Positions 46,010 through 53,047 of a stretch of 53,047 bases of DNA are shown piece by piece. A model generated the notes under the pieces. It was not told where the DNA came from. It was given only the letters and a program-made list of their open reading frames with translations, and searched no databases. The position numbers were made by a program, and so were the translations under genes. The first letter of the stretch is position 1. Every line of letters starts with the position of its first letter. Origin of the DNA: Litoreibacter sp. (GTDB lineage: Bacteria; Pseudomonadota; Alphaproteobacteria; Rhodobacterales; Rhodobacteraceae); contig JAPORH010000177.1 of NCBI GenBank assembly GCA_026710325.1, forward strand, positions 1 through 53,047, written 5' to 3'.

Positions 46010-48607
46010 ATGAGTTTTGAGGTCATATCAGAAGGCGACGCCGTTCCTGGGTCGCAGAACACCATATACAATCGCGATGCGCCGTCCTGCGGATGCAATG
46101 CACCGTGTGACTGCGGTGAAACCATGAGTTCGCAAACGGTGAACGAGAATGGCGATGCGGCGGCAAACATCTCGACAGCCGAGTCGATTTCGCAAGGTGA
46201 CACCTTTAATGGCACAATCGGGTCTGCCGGGGATACTGACTGGATCAGGATCGTCGTACCCCCGGACACCTCTGTCGAAGTTGTAATGTCTGCCAGCGGG
46301 GCAGGGACCGTGCGCGATCCATTCACCCGGCTCTACGATTCCAGCGGCAACTTTATTAAAAACGAATCCAGCTACACCGCTGACAGCTCCACCCTGCAAT
46401 TCACGAACACAACAAATTCGATCCAGACCTATTACATCGCGGCCGAAGACTACGGAAACAACGACACGGGCAGCTATACGCTGACCGCAAATTTCTCCCA
46501 GGCGCCGGAAGTGACGACCTATTCCGTGGAGCAGGTTGTTGATCAGCTGACCGTCGATTTCTGGGTCTGGTCCGGCAATTCCTCCGGCTCAACATATGCT
46601 TGGGATGTGGAACCCGGCGACAGTATCGACGTTGATATCTCGGGGCTGAATGCAGGTGGTCAGGCCTTCGCACTGGCCTCAATGGCAGCCTGGACAATGG
46701 TGACGGGCATTGACTTCAACGTTACGTCGCTCGCAGCGGGGGCCGCAGGGATCATCTTTGATGACGAGGTGGCCGGCAGCGCTTATGCCACTTTCTCCAG
46801 CTCTGGCGGGAATATCACCACTGCGTCGATCAATATCGGTGCCGACTGGATCCAAAACGACTGGGCCAGCGATGGCGCCGGTGGTGCCACCATCGATTAT
46901 TCCAGCTATTCGCTGCAGACCTATATCCACGAAATCGGCCATGCCATGGGGTTGGGGCATGGTGGCAACTACAATGGCAGCGCGCGCTACGGCGTGGACA
47001 ACAATTACAGCAACGACAGCTGGCAAATGAGCGTCATGTCCTATTTCAGCCAGGCTGAAAACACCTTCATCGACGCCTCCTTCGCCTATGTCATGACCCC
47101 GATGATCGGCGATATCGCAGCGATGCAGGCGCTCTACGGGGTCGATGGGGCGATCCGGTCGGGCGACACAACCTATGGCGAGGGCTCAAACGCCGGTAGC
47201 TATTACGACGACATGTTCTCCGAGAATACGGCGACCTTCACAATCATCGATGATGGCGGTGTCGACGTTTTCGACTTCTCCAATGTAAACGAAAACAATT
47301 TCATCGATCTGACATCCGGCTCAATATCGGACTATCGTGGCCTGCGCGGCAATCTGTCGATCTACACCGACACCGTGATCGAGAATGCCATTCTCGGAAG
47401 CGGCAATGACACGGTTGTCGGCAATGATGCGGACAATATCCTGATTGGTGGCGAGGGTATTGACGATCTGAGCGGCGGCGACGGGCGGGACACGATCTAT
47501 GGTGGCGGGCAAGATGATATCCTGTCTGGCGGTGCGGCCAATGATGTCTTCGTGTTCGGCTCAAACCGTGGGCAGATCCAAGACTATAGTTTCTCTGGAA
47601 TCAACACGACCACGGGGGCCCTGACGGGCGATTTAATCTATCTGGAAGGGCAGGAGACCTATTCGCTAAATGAAGTGGCTGGCATGGTTCAGCTTGACGA
47701 CCTCGCCATCCAAGCGGTCGCCGCGACCGGAAATATTGCGATCGTCTCAGCCCTTACCACGAATTTCACAAGCACATGGGACACGGGCGACATCGGGTCA
47801 GCCGACTTCTCTTTGGCCAACCGGTCGGTCACAGTCTACGATACCGGCACGGCCGAGAATTTCGCAAATATCCGCTATACCTATGACAGCAATGAGCTGC
47901 TCACAGTCTACCGTACGACAAATGATGATAGCAGCGCGGTAACCGTGGATTTGGATTCCGACAACGACCGCACTTGGGAAAAAATTACCTCCTACCAAGA
48001 CGACCAGGGGCGTGAATTCGACTATCGCATTGATTATGATAACGGGCTCCAAATCCGAACAATCTCCGACGTCGATGCCTCCGCTGCTTGGGACACCATA
48101 GATGAATATCGCGATATCAATGATTTTCTCTATGACAAGCGTACGAATTACGACGATGGCTCGCAGCTGCGGGTCATTTATGACGACAACAATGCCGAGG
48201 TTTGGGATACGATTTTTGAGTATCGCGACGCCGCGGATAACTTCTTTGACAAGCGAACAAACTATGACGATGGCACCCAGCTCAGGGTTCTTTTCGATTT
48301 TGACAGCAGCCAAAGCTGGGACACGATTTTCGAGTATCGCGACGACAACCAGGCGCTGTATGACAAACGGACAAATTTTGATGACGGGCAACAAACGCGC
48401 CTGATTTTTGATGTCGAGGCGACCGAAAACTGGGATTTGATCAACGAGACCCGCGACGCATTGGGCCGCCTCACCAAAAAAGTCACTGATTTCGACAACG
48501 GCAACCAGCGTAACTTGCTGATTGATGTCGATGACGAGTTCGCATGGGAAACCTATAGCCGGATTTTCGACAGCTCGGGCACCCTGCTTTCGGAAGAGTT
48601 CACATAA
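46010..48607 (+). CDS. Serralysin-like secreted metalloprotease with RTX and 38-residue repeats
   Basis: An 865-residue protein without a Sec signal peptide, as in type I secreted proteases. Near the start is a Cys cluster (CGCNAPCDCG), then a prepeptidase C-terminal-like beta domain (GDTFNGTIGSAGDTDW). The zinc site HEIGHAMGLGH is at about 307-317, and the Met-turn SVMSYF near 342, as in serralysins. Calcium-binding RTX nonapeptides lie at about 461-512 (GSGNDTVVG, GGEGIDDLS). After a spacer, residues 656-865 form 38-residue repeats ending TTYS-like (YSRIFDSSG). No type I secretion genes are in the window. It starts after AAGGGACAGGGG. Confidence 0.93.
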   Translation: MSFEVISEGDAVPGSQNTIYNRDAPSCGCNAPCDCGETMSSQTVNENGDAAANISTAESISQGDTFNGTIGSAGDTDWIRIVVPPDTSVEVVMSASGAGTVRDPFTRLYDSSGNFIKNESSYTADSSTLQFTNTTNSIQTYYIAAEDYGNNDTGSYTLTANFSQAPEVTTYSVEQVVDQLTVDFWVWSGNSSGSTYAWDVEPGDSIDVDISGLNAGGQAFALASMAAWTMVTGIDFNVTSLAAGAAGIIFDDEVAGSAYATFSSSGGNITTASINIGADWIQNDWASDGAGGATIDYSSYSLQTYIHEIGHAMGLGHGGNYNGSARYGVDNNYSNDSWQMSVMSYFSQAENTFIDASFAYVMTPMIGDIAAMQALYGVDGAIRSGDTTYGEGSNAGSYYDDMFSENTATFTIIDDGGVDVFDFSNVNENNFIDLTSGSISDYRGLRGNLSIYTDTVIENAILGSGNDTVVGNDADNILIGGEGIDDLSGGDGRDTIYGGGQDDILSGGAANDVFVFGSNRGQIQDYSFSGINTTTGALTGDLIYLEGQETYSLNEVAGMVQLDDLAIQAVAATGNIAIVSALTTNFTSTWDTGDIGSADFSLANRSVTVYDTGTAENFANIRYTYDSNELLTVYRTTNDDSSAVTVDLDSDNDRTWEKITSYQDDQGREFDYRIDYDNGLQIRTISDVDASAAWDTIDEYRDINDFLYDKRTNYDDGSQLRVIYDDNNAEVWDTIFEYRDAADNFFDKRTNYDDGTQLRVLFDFDSSQSWDTIFEYRDDNQALYDKRTNFDDGQQTRLIFDVEATENWDLINETRDALGRLTKKVTDFDNGNQRNLLIDVDDEFAWETYSRIFDSSGTLLSEEFT
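47975..48604 (+). repeat. 114-bp coding repeats (38-residue units) in the metalloprotease
   Basis: Five full units and one partial unit, each beginning with Trp (WEKITSY, WDTIDEY, WDTIFEY, WDTIFEY, WDLINET, WETYSRI). The middle units share EYRD, then YDKRTNYDDG, then QLRV(I/L). The first and last units are more divergent, as expected at repeat ends. The pattern recalls YD/Rhs-type beta repeats but I do not know this exact family. Confidence 0.85.
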
Positions 48608-48824
48608 GGACACTTGCCCGCTAGCAATCACTGGCGCCGGTCAAAATGGGTGAGCCAACCGCTCGTCGGTCCTTGCTTCTTTGGCAGATACCCAACCGCA
48701 ATCGCGCCTTTGCGCCGAGGCAGAATGCCATGAAGCCCAATACATCTTCGGCAGCCTTTCGACCTCTTTCTTTCTGGGTGAGAGCGCGTTGTGATCGCGT
48801 GAACGACACATCCAGCCTAGAAAC

Positions 48825-49574
48825 TCAACCACGCAAAACGCGGCCAATCGAATGCGCAAGAACTGTGCGACAAGCACTCACAGGGCCCAAGCCAGCCTCG
48901 CGTCGCAGCATAGACCAAGTGGCTCGTGTCGCTTTAAGAGCATCTGAGCTCAGAGAAGACGTCTGGCGCCGATGCACCGCAAGACAGTCAGGCAGCCCAA
49001 CGCATTCCTCCGTCTGTGACAACAGTCGCAGCCAAAGGGCATAGTCGTGCCGCATCTCAATCTCGGGCATCGGTTGTTTGCCAAGCTGCTTGGTGTCGTA
49101 CATCGCAGTCAAACACCCGATGCGATTGCCCCATAAGAGCGATCGGTGCGTGAGGCTTTCAGGCGGTGTCCGCGTCACGGTATTGCCATCCACTTTCACA
49201 ACAGAATAGGCCGTGCAGCAAAACGCCAACTGATTTCGGCGCATCGCAGCCACCTGAATATCAAGTTTGCCTGGCAGCCAAATATCATCTGCATCAAGAT
49301 ATGCGATATAGCGACCCCGCGCCCGCGCGAGTGCCGCATTTCGTGCACGCGCAGCACTGCGATAACTGACCGGATCGAGCAGCTTGATCCGCGGATCAAA
49401 CAACGTAGCACCCAGTAAAGACCTAAGACTGTCTGAACCGCCATCTTGAGCAATAATCAGTTCCCAATCCTCAAAGCTTTGGACCCGGATAGAGTCTATC
49501 GCCTCGATCACGCTGTGGTGGCCGTCGAGGCAAGGCATCAGGATCGAAACCAAAGGGCGGTAGTGAAAGCTCAT
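48825..49574 (-). CDS. Glycosyltransferase family 2
   Basis: A 249-residue GT-A fold glycosyltransferase. It begins LVSILMPCLDGHHSVIEAIDSI, has the DGGS nucleotide region, and the DXD-type metal site in YIAYLDADDIW. HDYALWLRLL is the acceptor-side acidic segment. The stop lies about 217 bases from the metalloprotease stop with nothing visible between. It follows the aminotransferase gene by four bases, so it is part of the polysaccharide set and probably adds a sugar to a surface glycan. The sugar is unknown. Confidence 0.9.
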   Translation of the reverse strand: MSFHYRPLVSILMPCLDGHHSVIEAIDSIRVQSFEDWELIIAQDGGSDSLRSLLGATLFDPRIKLLDPVSYRSAARARNAALARARGRYIAYLDADDIWLPGKLDIQVAAMRRNQLAFCCTAYSVVKVDGNTVTRTPPESLTHRSLLWGNRIGCLTAMYDTKQLGKQPMPEIEMRHDYALWLRLLSQTEECVGLPDCLAVHRRQTSSLSSDALKATRATWSMLRREAGLGPVSACRTVLAHSIGRVLRG

Positions 49575-49578
49575 GAGA

Positions 49579-50700
49579 TTAAGTCACATAGTCTTTGACG
49601 GCTTCAATAACGCGGTCCTGCTCAACCTCTTGCAAGTAGGGATGCATCGGAAGGCTTAGAACCGTTTGTGCCAAGCGTTCCGAAACAGCTAGGCCATCCG
49701 GGTCTGACGGATACATGCAATAGGCGGGCTGCATATGTAGCGGTGTCGGATAGTAGATCTGTGTGGGTATCTCGCGATTTGCAAGGGCGGCTTGTACGCG
49801 GTTGCGCTGCTCCGCACATTCAAGCGTGATCGTATATTGCGCCCAACTCGAGCTTCGTTCCGCTTTGAGTTGGGGGGTATTTACATATTGCGCAAGCGCC
49901 GAAGTGTAGCGCCCCGCTATCGCCGCGCGTTTTTCAAGCTCCTCGCCAAAAACCGCCAGTTTCTCGCACAATATCGCGGCCTGTAACGTATCGAGACGCG
50001 AGTTCAACCCGATCTGTTGGTTTGCATACTTATGTGTGCCCTTCCCATGCACGCGGAGCGAACGAAGCTTTTCTGCAAAAGAGTCGTCTTCGCAAAAAAT
50101 CGCCCCGCCATCGCCGTAGCAGCCAAGAGGTTTTGCCGGAAAGAAAGACGTGGTCGACATGCGCGCAAATCTGCCGGCTTTCTGGCCACGATAGGTGCTT
50201 CCGAAGCCTTGCGCACAGTCAGAGATGACATGCATGTCGAAGGTCTGAGCGACTTCGCCAATATCGTCATAATCCGCCGGTTGACCAAAGAGGTCGACCG
50301 CAATCACACATGCCGGGCGCAACCCAGCCGCCACAGCGCTTTCAATGCTACGCTCGAAGCTCACCGGATCCAGGGTGAAGCTAACGGGGTCGCAGTCGAC
50401 CAGAACCGGGGTCGCGCCAACCAAAGGCGCAACCTCTGCCGTCGCCGCAAACGTAAAGCTCGGGACAAATACGGCGTCCCCTTCGCCAATCTCCAATGTC
50501 ATCAGACACAGCTGAAGCGCATCCGTCCCATTCGCGCAGGTCACCACATGCTTCGCGGCGCAAAAGGCGGATAACTGCTGCTCCAGCTCCACAACTTCAG
50601 GACCCATGATATAGACGCCATGCGCCAAAACATCCGCGATGCGTCGGTCGAGCTTGGGCTTCAGCCGCGCTTGTTGTGCCCCAAGGTCGTTAAACTGCAT
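49579..50700 (-). CDS. PLP-dependent sugar aminotransferase (WbpE-like)
   Basis: A 373-residue DegT/DnrJ/EryC1 family enzyme. The PLP Lys is Lys190 in SFFPAKPLGCYGDGG; CANGTDALQL and SDCAQGFGS contribute to the cofactor pocket. Following a WlbA-like dehydrogenase it is probably the WbpE-type enzyme that puts an amino group on C3 of UDP-3-keto-GlcNAc uronic acid. ATG 50700 overlaps the preceding stop (ATGA); the longer frame from 50772 is rejected. Confidence 0.93.
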   Translation of the reverse strand: MQFNDLGAQQARLKPKLDRRIADVLAHGVYIMGPEVVELEQQLSAFCAAKHVVTCANGTDALQLCLMTLEIGEGDAVFVPSFTFAATAEVAPLVGATPVLVDCDPVSFTLDPVSFERSIESAVAAGLRPACVIAVDLFGQPADYDDIGEVAQTFDMHVISDCAQGFGSTYRGQKAGRFARMSTTSFFPAKPLGCYGDGGAIFCEDDSFAEKLRSLRVHGKGTHKYANQQIGLNSRLDTLQAAILCEKLAVFGEELEKRAAIAGRYTSALAQYVNTPQLKAERSSSWAQYTITLECAEQRNRVQAALANREIPTQIYYPTPLHMQPAYCMYPSDPDGLAVSERLAQTVLSLPMHPYLQEVEQDRVIEAVKDYVT

Positions 50701-51653
50701 CAGCTCGCCCCGCGAATGCGCACAAGATCGGCGTGCAGCCGCCCTGCCTCTGACGTCACTGGCATATCGCACAGGGCCGAGACAATTTCGATGGATGGCC
50801 GCGCCGCGCTCAGCCCAAATCCACGGCCTGAATCCAATTCGGCGTAACTGGTCGTATGCAGCTCCGTAAATCCGCCGGAAAATTCTACCTCTTGGCCGTC
50901 GACAGTGATGGAGCGGTAGGTGCTTTGCCCCTCTGGAGTCTGCGGTGGCAAATGCGCGCGATTGATCGACAAGAACCAGCGCACGCGGGCACGCTCAAAT
51001 TCCAGATACCCGGCCGCGCAATCCTCGGAACGGTGATGCAACACGTTCTGCTCCAGCGCACCAAACACAAATCCCAACATATCAAAGAAATGAACTCCGA
51101 TATTTGTGGCGATGCCGCCGGATTTGCTCTCACTGCCTTTCCAACTGGCATGATACCAAGGCCCGCGCGACGTGAAATAGCCAAGATCGACCTCATGTTT
51201 CCCGCCCGCGCTTGACTGGCGCATGCGGTCGCGCAAAGCGATGATGGAGGGATGCAGCCGCAATTGCAGGATCGTGTAGACGTGTTTGCCCGTCTGTTGC
51301 TCCAACAAAGAAAGTGCATCCAACTCCTGCCGCGTCAGCACCAAAGGCTTCTCGCAAATCACATCCGCCCCGGCGCGCAATCCGAAGGCGATATGCGCCT
51401 TGTGCAGGTGGTTTGGGGAACAGATCGAGACGCGGGTGATCGCATTTTGCCCGCTGAGCACATGGTCCTCAAACGCCTCGAATGACGTGAAAAACTTTGC
51501 CTCAGGGAAGTAGCGGTCCAAAATGCCAACGCTGTCATTCACATCATAGGCGCAATCTAGTGTCCCGCCCGTGGCCTTGATGGCCTCTAGATGTCGCGGC
51601 GCGATGTACCCTGCAGCCCCGATAAGCGCGTATCGCTGCACAGTTTCGCTCAC
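50700..51653 (-). CDS. Gfo/Idh/MocA oxidoreductase (WlbA/WbpB-like)
   Basis: A 317-residue NAD-dependent enzyme. The start [19 protein letters not shown] is close to WlbA/WbpB, which oxidises UDP-GlcNAc uronic acid at C3. CEKPLVL carries the conserved Lys of the family. ATGA overlaps link it to both neighbours: start with the WbpA-like stop, and stop with the aminotransferase start. The order dehydrogenase, C3-oxidase, aminotransferase is the order of the biosynthetic route. Confidence 0.93.
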   Translation of the reverse strand: MSETVQRYALIGAAGYIAPRHLEAIKATGGTLDCAYDVNDSVGILDRYFPEAKFFTSFEAFEDHVLSGQNAITRVSICSPNHLHKAHIAFGLRAGADVICEKPLVLTRQELDALSLLEQQTGKHVYTILQLRLHPSIIALRDRMRQSSAGGKHEVDLGYFTSRGPWYHASWKGSESKSGGIATNIGVHFFDMLGFVFGALEQNVLHHRSEDCAAGYLEFERARVRWFLSINRAHLPPQTPEGQSTYRSITVDGQEVEFSGGFTELHTTSYAELDSGRGFGLSAARPSIEIVSALCDMPVTSEAGRLHADLVRIRGAS

Positions 51654-52915
51654 GCCCGAATGACGTTGGAGGCGTCCGAGAACTTGCCGCGCGTATCGAC
51701 AATCATCTGCGCGTTTTCCGCGATCAGGTCATAGTCAAAATCGCTGTGATCGGTGAGCAGCAGCACCCCATCATAACTTGCAATTTCTTCCGGAGAGAGA
51801 TCGACAGAAGAGAGCTCGAAATTATGTTCCCGCATCTTAGGGAATTCAGGCACGTTAGGGTCTGAATAAGCAACATCCGCGCCCCATTTGCGCAAGATCT
51901 CCATAATGAACACCGAGGGGCTTTCCCGCATGTCATCAACATTGCGCTTATACGCGATGCCAAGAGCAAGCAGCTTCGCGTCCTTCAAGCTCTTTCCGTT
52001 TTTATTCAAAGCGCGGATCGTTTTATCGACCACGTACTGCGGCATCGAGGCGTTCACCTCGCCCGCTAGCTCAATGAAGCGGGTATGCAGCCCGTATTCA
52101 CGCGCCTTCCAGGTCAGATAAAACGGGTCGATCGGGATGCAATGCCCGCCAATTCCGGGCCCTGGGTAATAGGCTGTGAAGCCAAAAGGTTTGGTCTTGG
52201 CGGCTTCTATGATCTCAAAAATGTCCAAGTCCATCGCATCGGCTACGATCTTCATCTCATTGACCAAGCCAATATTGATGGAGCGGTGGATGTTCTCCAA
52301 AAGCTTCACCATTTCCGCAGCACGCGTCGAACTGACCGGAACGACCTTGTCGATAAAGCGCCCGTAAAGCTGTTTCCCTTTTTCAAGACAGGCCTCTGTG
52401 TGACCACCAAGAATTTTCGGAATGGACCGAGTCGGGAAGTTTGCATTGCCCGGGTCCTCACGTTCAGGGGAGTAGACCAAGTAGAAATTCTTACCCACCT
52501 GTAGACCGGCCTTGGTGATATAGGGAAGTAGCACCTCTTCCGTCGTGCCGGGCCAGGTGGTGCTTTCAAGACTGAGCAATTGCCCGGGGCGCATGTAAGG
52601 CGCGATACTGTCCATCGTCGCCGTGACGTAACTCAAATCAGGTTGCCTGCGACTATCGAGTGGCGTTGGGACGCAGATAATCAAAGCGTCGCATTCGATT
52701 GCGCGGGAAAAATCAAGTGTCGCCTCAAAACCGTCGCGCCGCATCGCTGCAATTTCAGCATCAGGCAGATGCTTTATCGGGCTTTTGCCTGCATTCAGCG
52801 TTTCGATCCGCTCAGGCGCGATATCAAACCCAATGACATGCCCCCCGGTCTCTGAGATTCGCTGCGCTAAAGGGATGCCAACGTAGCCTAAACCAAAGAT
52901 TCCAATAGTTTGCAT
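51650..52915 (-). CDS. UDP-N-acetylglucosamine 6-dehydrogenase (WbpA-like)
   Basis: A 421-residue NAD-dependent UDP-sugar dehydrogenase that oxidises UDP-GlcNAc to the uronic acid. [14 protein letters not shown] is the NAD motif and [15 protein letters not shown] carries the catalytic Cys (about residue 259). The C-terminal [18 protein letters not shown] is the UDP-binding signature. It is the first gene of the minus-strand set visible here; about 130 non-coding bases remain to the window end and probably hold its promoter. The choice of UDP-GlcNAc over UDP-ManNAc rests on the WlbA-like neighbour. Confidence 0.93.
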   Translation of the reverse strand: MQTIGIFGLGYVGIPLAQRISETGGHVIGFDIAPERIETLNAGKSPIKHLPDAEIAAMRRDGFEATLDFSRAIECDALIICVPTPLDSRRQPDLSYVTATMDSIAPYMRPGQLLSLESTTWPGTTEEVLLPYITKAGLQVGKNFYLVYSPEREDPGNANFPTRSIPKILGGHTEACLEKGKQLYGRFIDKVVPVSSTRAAEMVKLLENIHRSINIGLVNEMKIVADAMDLDIFEIIEAAKTKPFGFTAYYPGPGIGGHCIPIDPFYLTWKAREYGLHTRFIELAGEVNASMPQYVVDKTIRALNKNGKSLKDAKLLALGIAYKRNVDDMRESPSVFIMEILRKWGADVAYSDPNVPEFPKMREHNFELSSVDLSPEEIASYDGVLLLTDHSDFDYDLIAENAQMIVDTRGKFSDASNVIRA

Positions 52916-53047
52916 TTCGGTTCCACTTTGTAACAGGCAGGATTGGCGCGCAGCACGCTTGAATTGAATCTCCTGAAAAGTTTAAAAACATGCACGGTAC
53001 ACGACTCACGGCGAAATAGCCTTCGATTTTGGGCTTGAAAGCGCCCG

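Noticed and set aside
48608-48824. Short minus-strand frames between the protease and the glycosyltransferase
   Set aside because: They lack start signals and similarity to anything recognisable; the stretch is best read as a convergent intergenic gap.

Overview
The window looks like chromosomal DNA of an alphaproteobacterium, most likely Rhodobacterales (Roseobacter group). The basis is a CcrM-type GANTC methyltransferase with GANTC sites in its own leader, a TTAA-N7-TTAA CtrA-type box near the left end, OxyR next to katG, GC-rich third codon positions, and several proteins of a Roseobacter flavour. No rRNA, tRNA, CRISPR array, insertion sequence or prophage gene was recognised. The family assignments come from reading motifs; no database search was possible.

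Layout. (1) 0.1-3.7 kb: ccrM and rnhB on the minus strand, a small secreted protein, a conserved small secreted protein, and a two-span membrane protein with a winged-helix-like tail. (2) 3.8-7.0 kb: katG and oxyR, divergent. (3) 7.1-10.2 kb: a four-PAS GGDEF-EAL protein. (4) 10.4-19.8 kb: a probable catabolic cluster with a polar amino acid type ABC transporter (ATPase, binding protein, two permeases), two short-chain dehydrogenases, a hydantoinase/oxoprolinase A-B pair and a RidA protein, with a rhodanese gene facing the other way. (5) 20.0-21.3 kb: a glycosyltransferase. (6) 21.7-32.6 kb: the most unusual part, a co-directional and mostly overlapping set. It encodes a membrane Ser/Thr kinase with a 13-residue-repeat rod and PDZ-like tail, an FHA protein, a PP2C phosphatase, three P-loop GTPase-like proteins (one a full dynamin-type), a possible roadblock-like protein and a protein with an apparent frameshift. 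(7) 32.8-37.2 kb: three related envelope proteins: PstS-like/OmpA (interrupted by a TGA codon), LysM-SBP3, and a second PstS-like/OmpA paralogue. (8) 37.3-44.9 kb: a TPP riboswitch followed by thiD-thiO-thiS-thiG-thiE-thiF-thiY-tenA-thiZ-thiX, nearly all joined by start/stop overlaps. (9) 44.9-48.6 kb: an SDR and a serralysin-like secreted metalloprotease ending in 38-residue tandem repeats. (10) 48.8-52.9 kb: a surface polysaccharide set (GT2, WbpE-like, WlbA-like, WbpA-like) on the minus strand.

How they fit. The best candidate for an undescribed system is regions 6 and 7. A kinase, its likely opposing phosphatase and a phospho-threonine reader are linked to membrane-remodelling type GTPases and a possible GTPase regulator. 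Beside them are periplasmic solute-binding modules fused to peptidoglycan-binding modules (OmpA, LysM). I infer an envelope-sensing phospho-signalling system that controls dynamin-like proteins; the sequence shows the parts and their order but not the function. Two apparent lesions, a one-base frameshift in a G run and a TGA replacing an expected Trp, lie within about 1.1 kb of each other there and need read-level checking.
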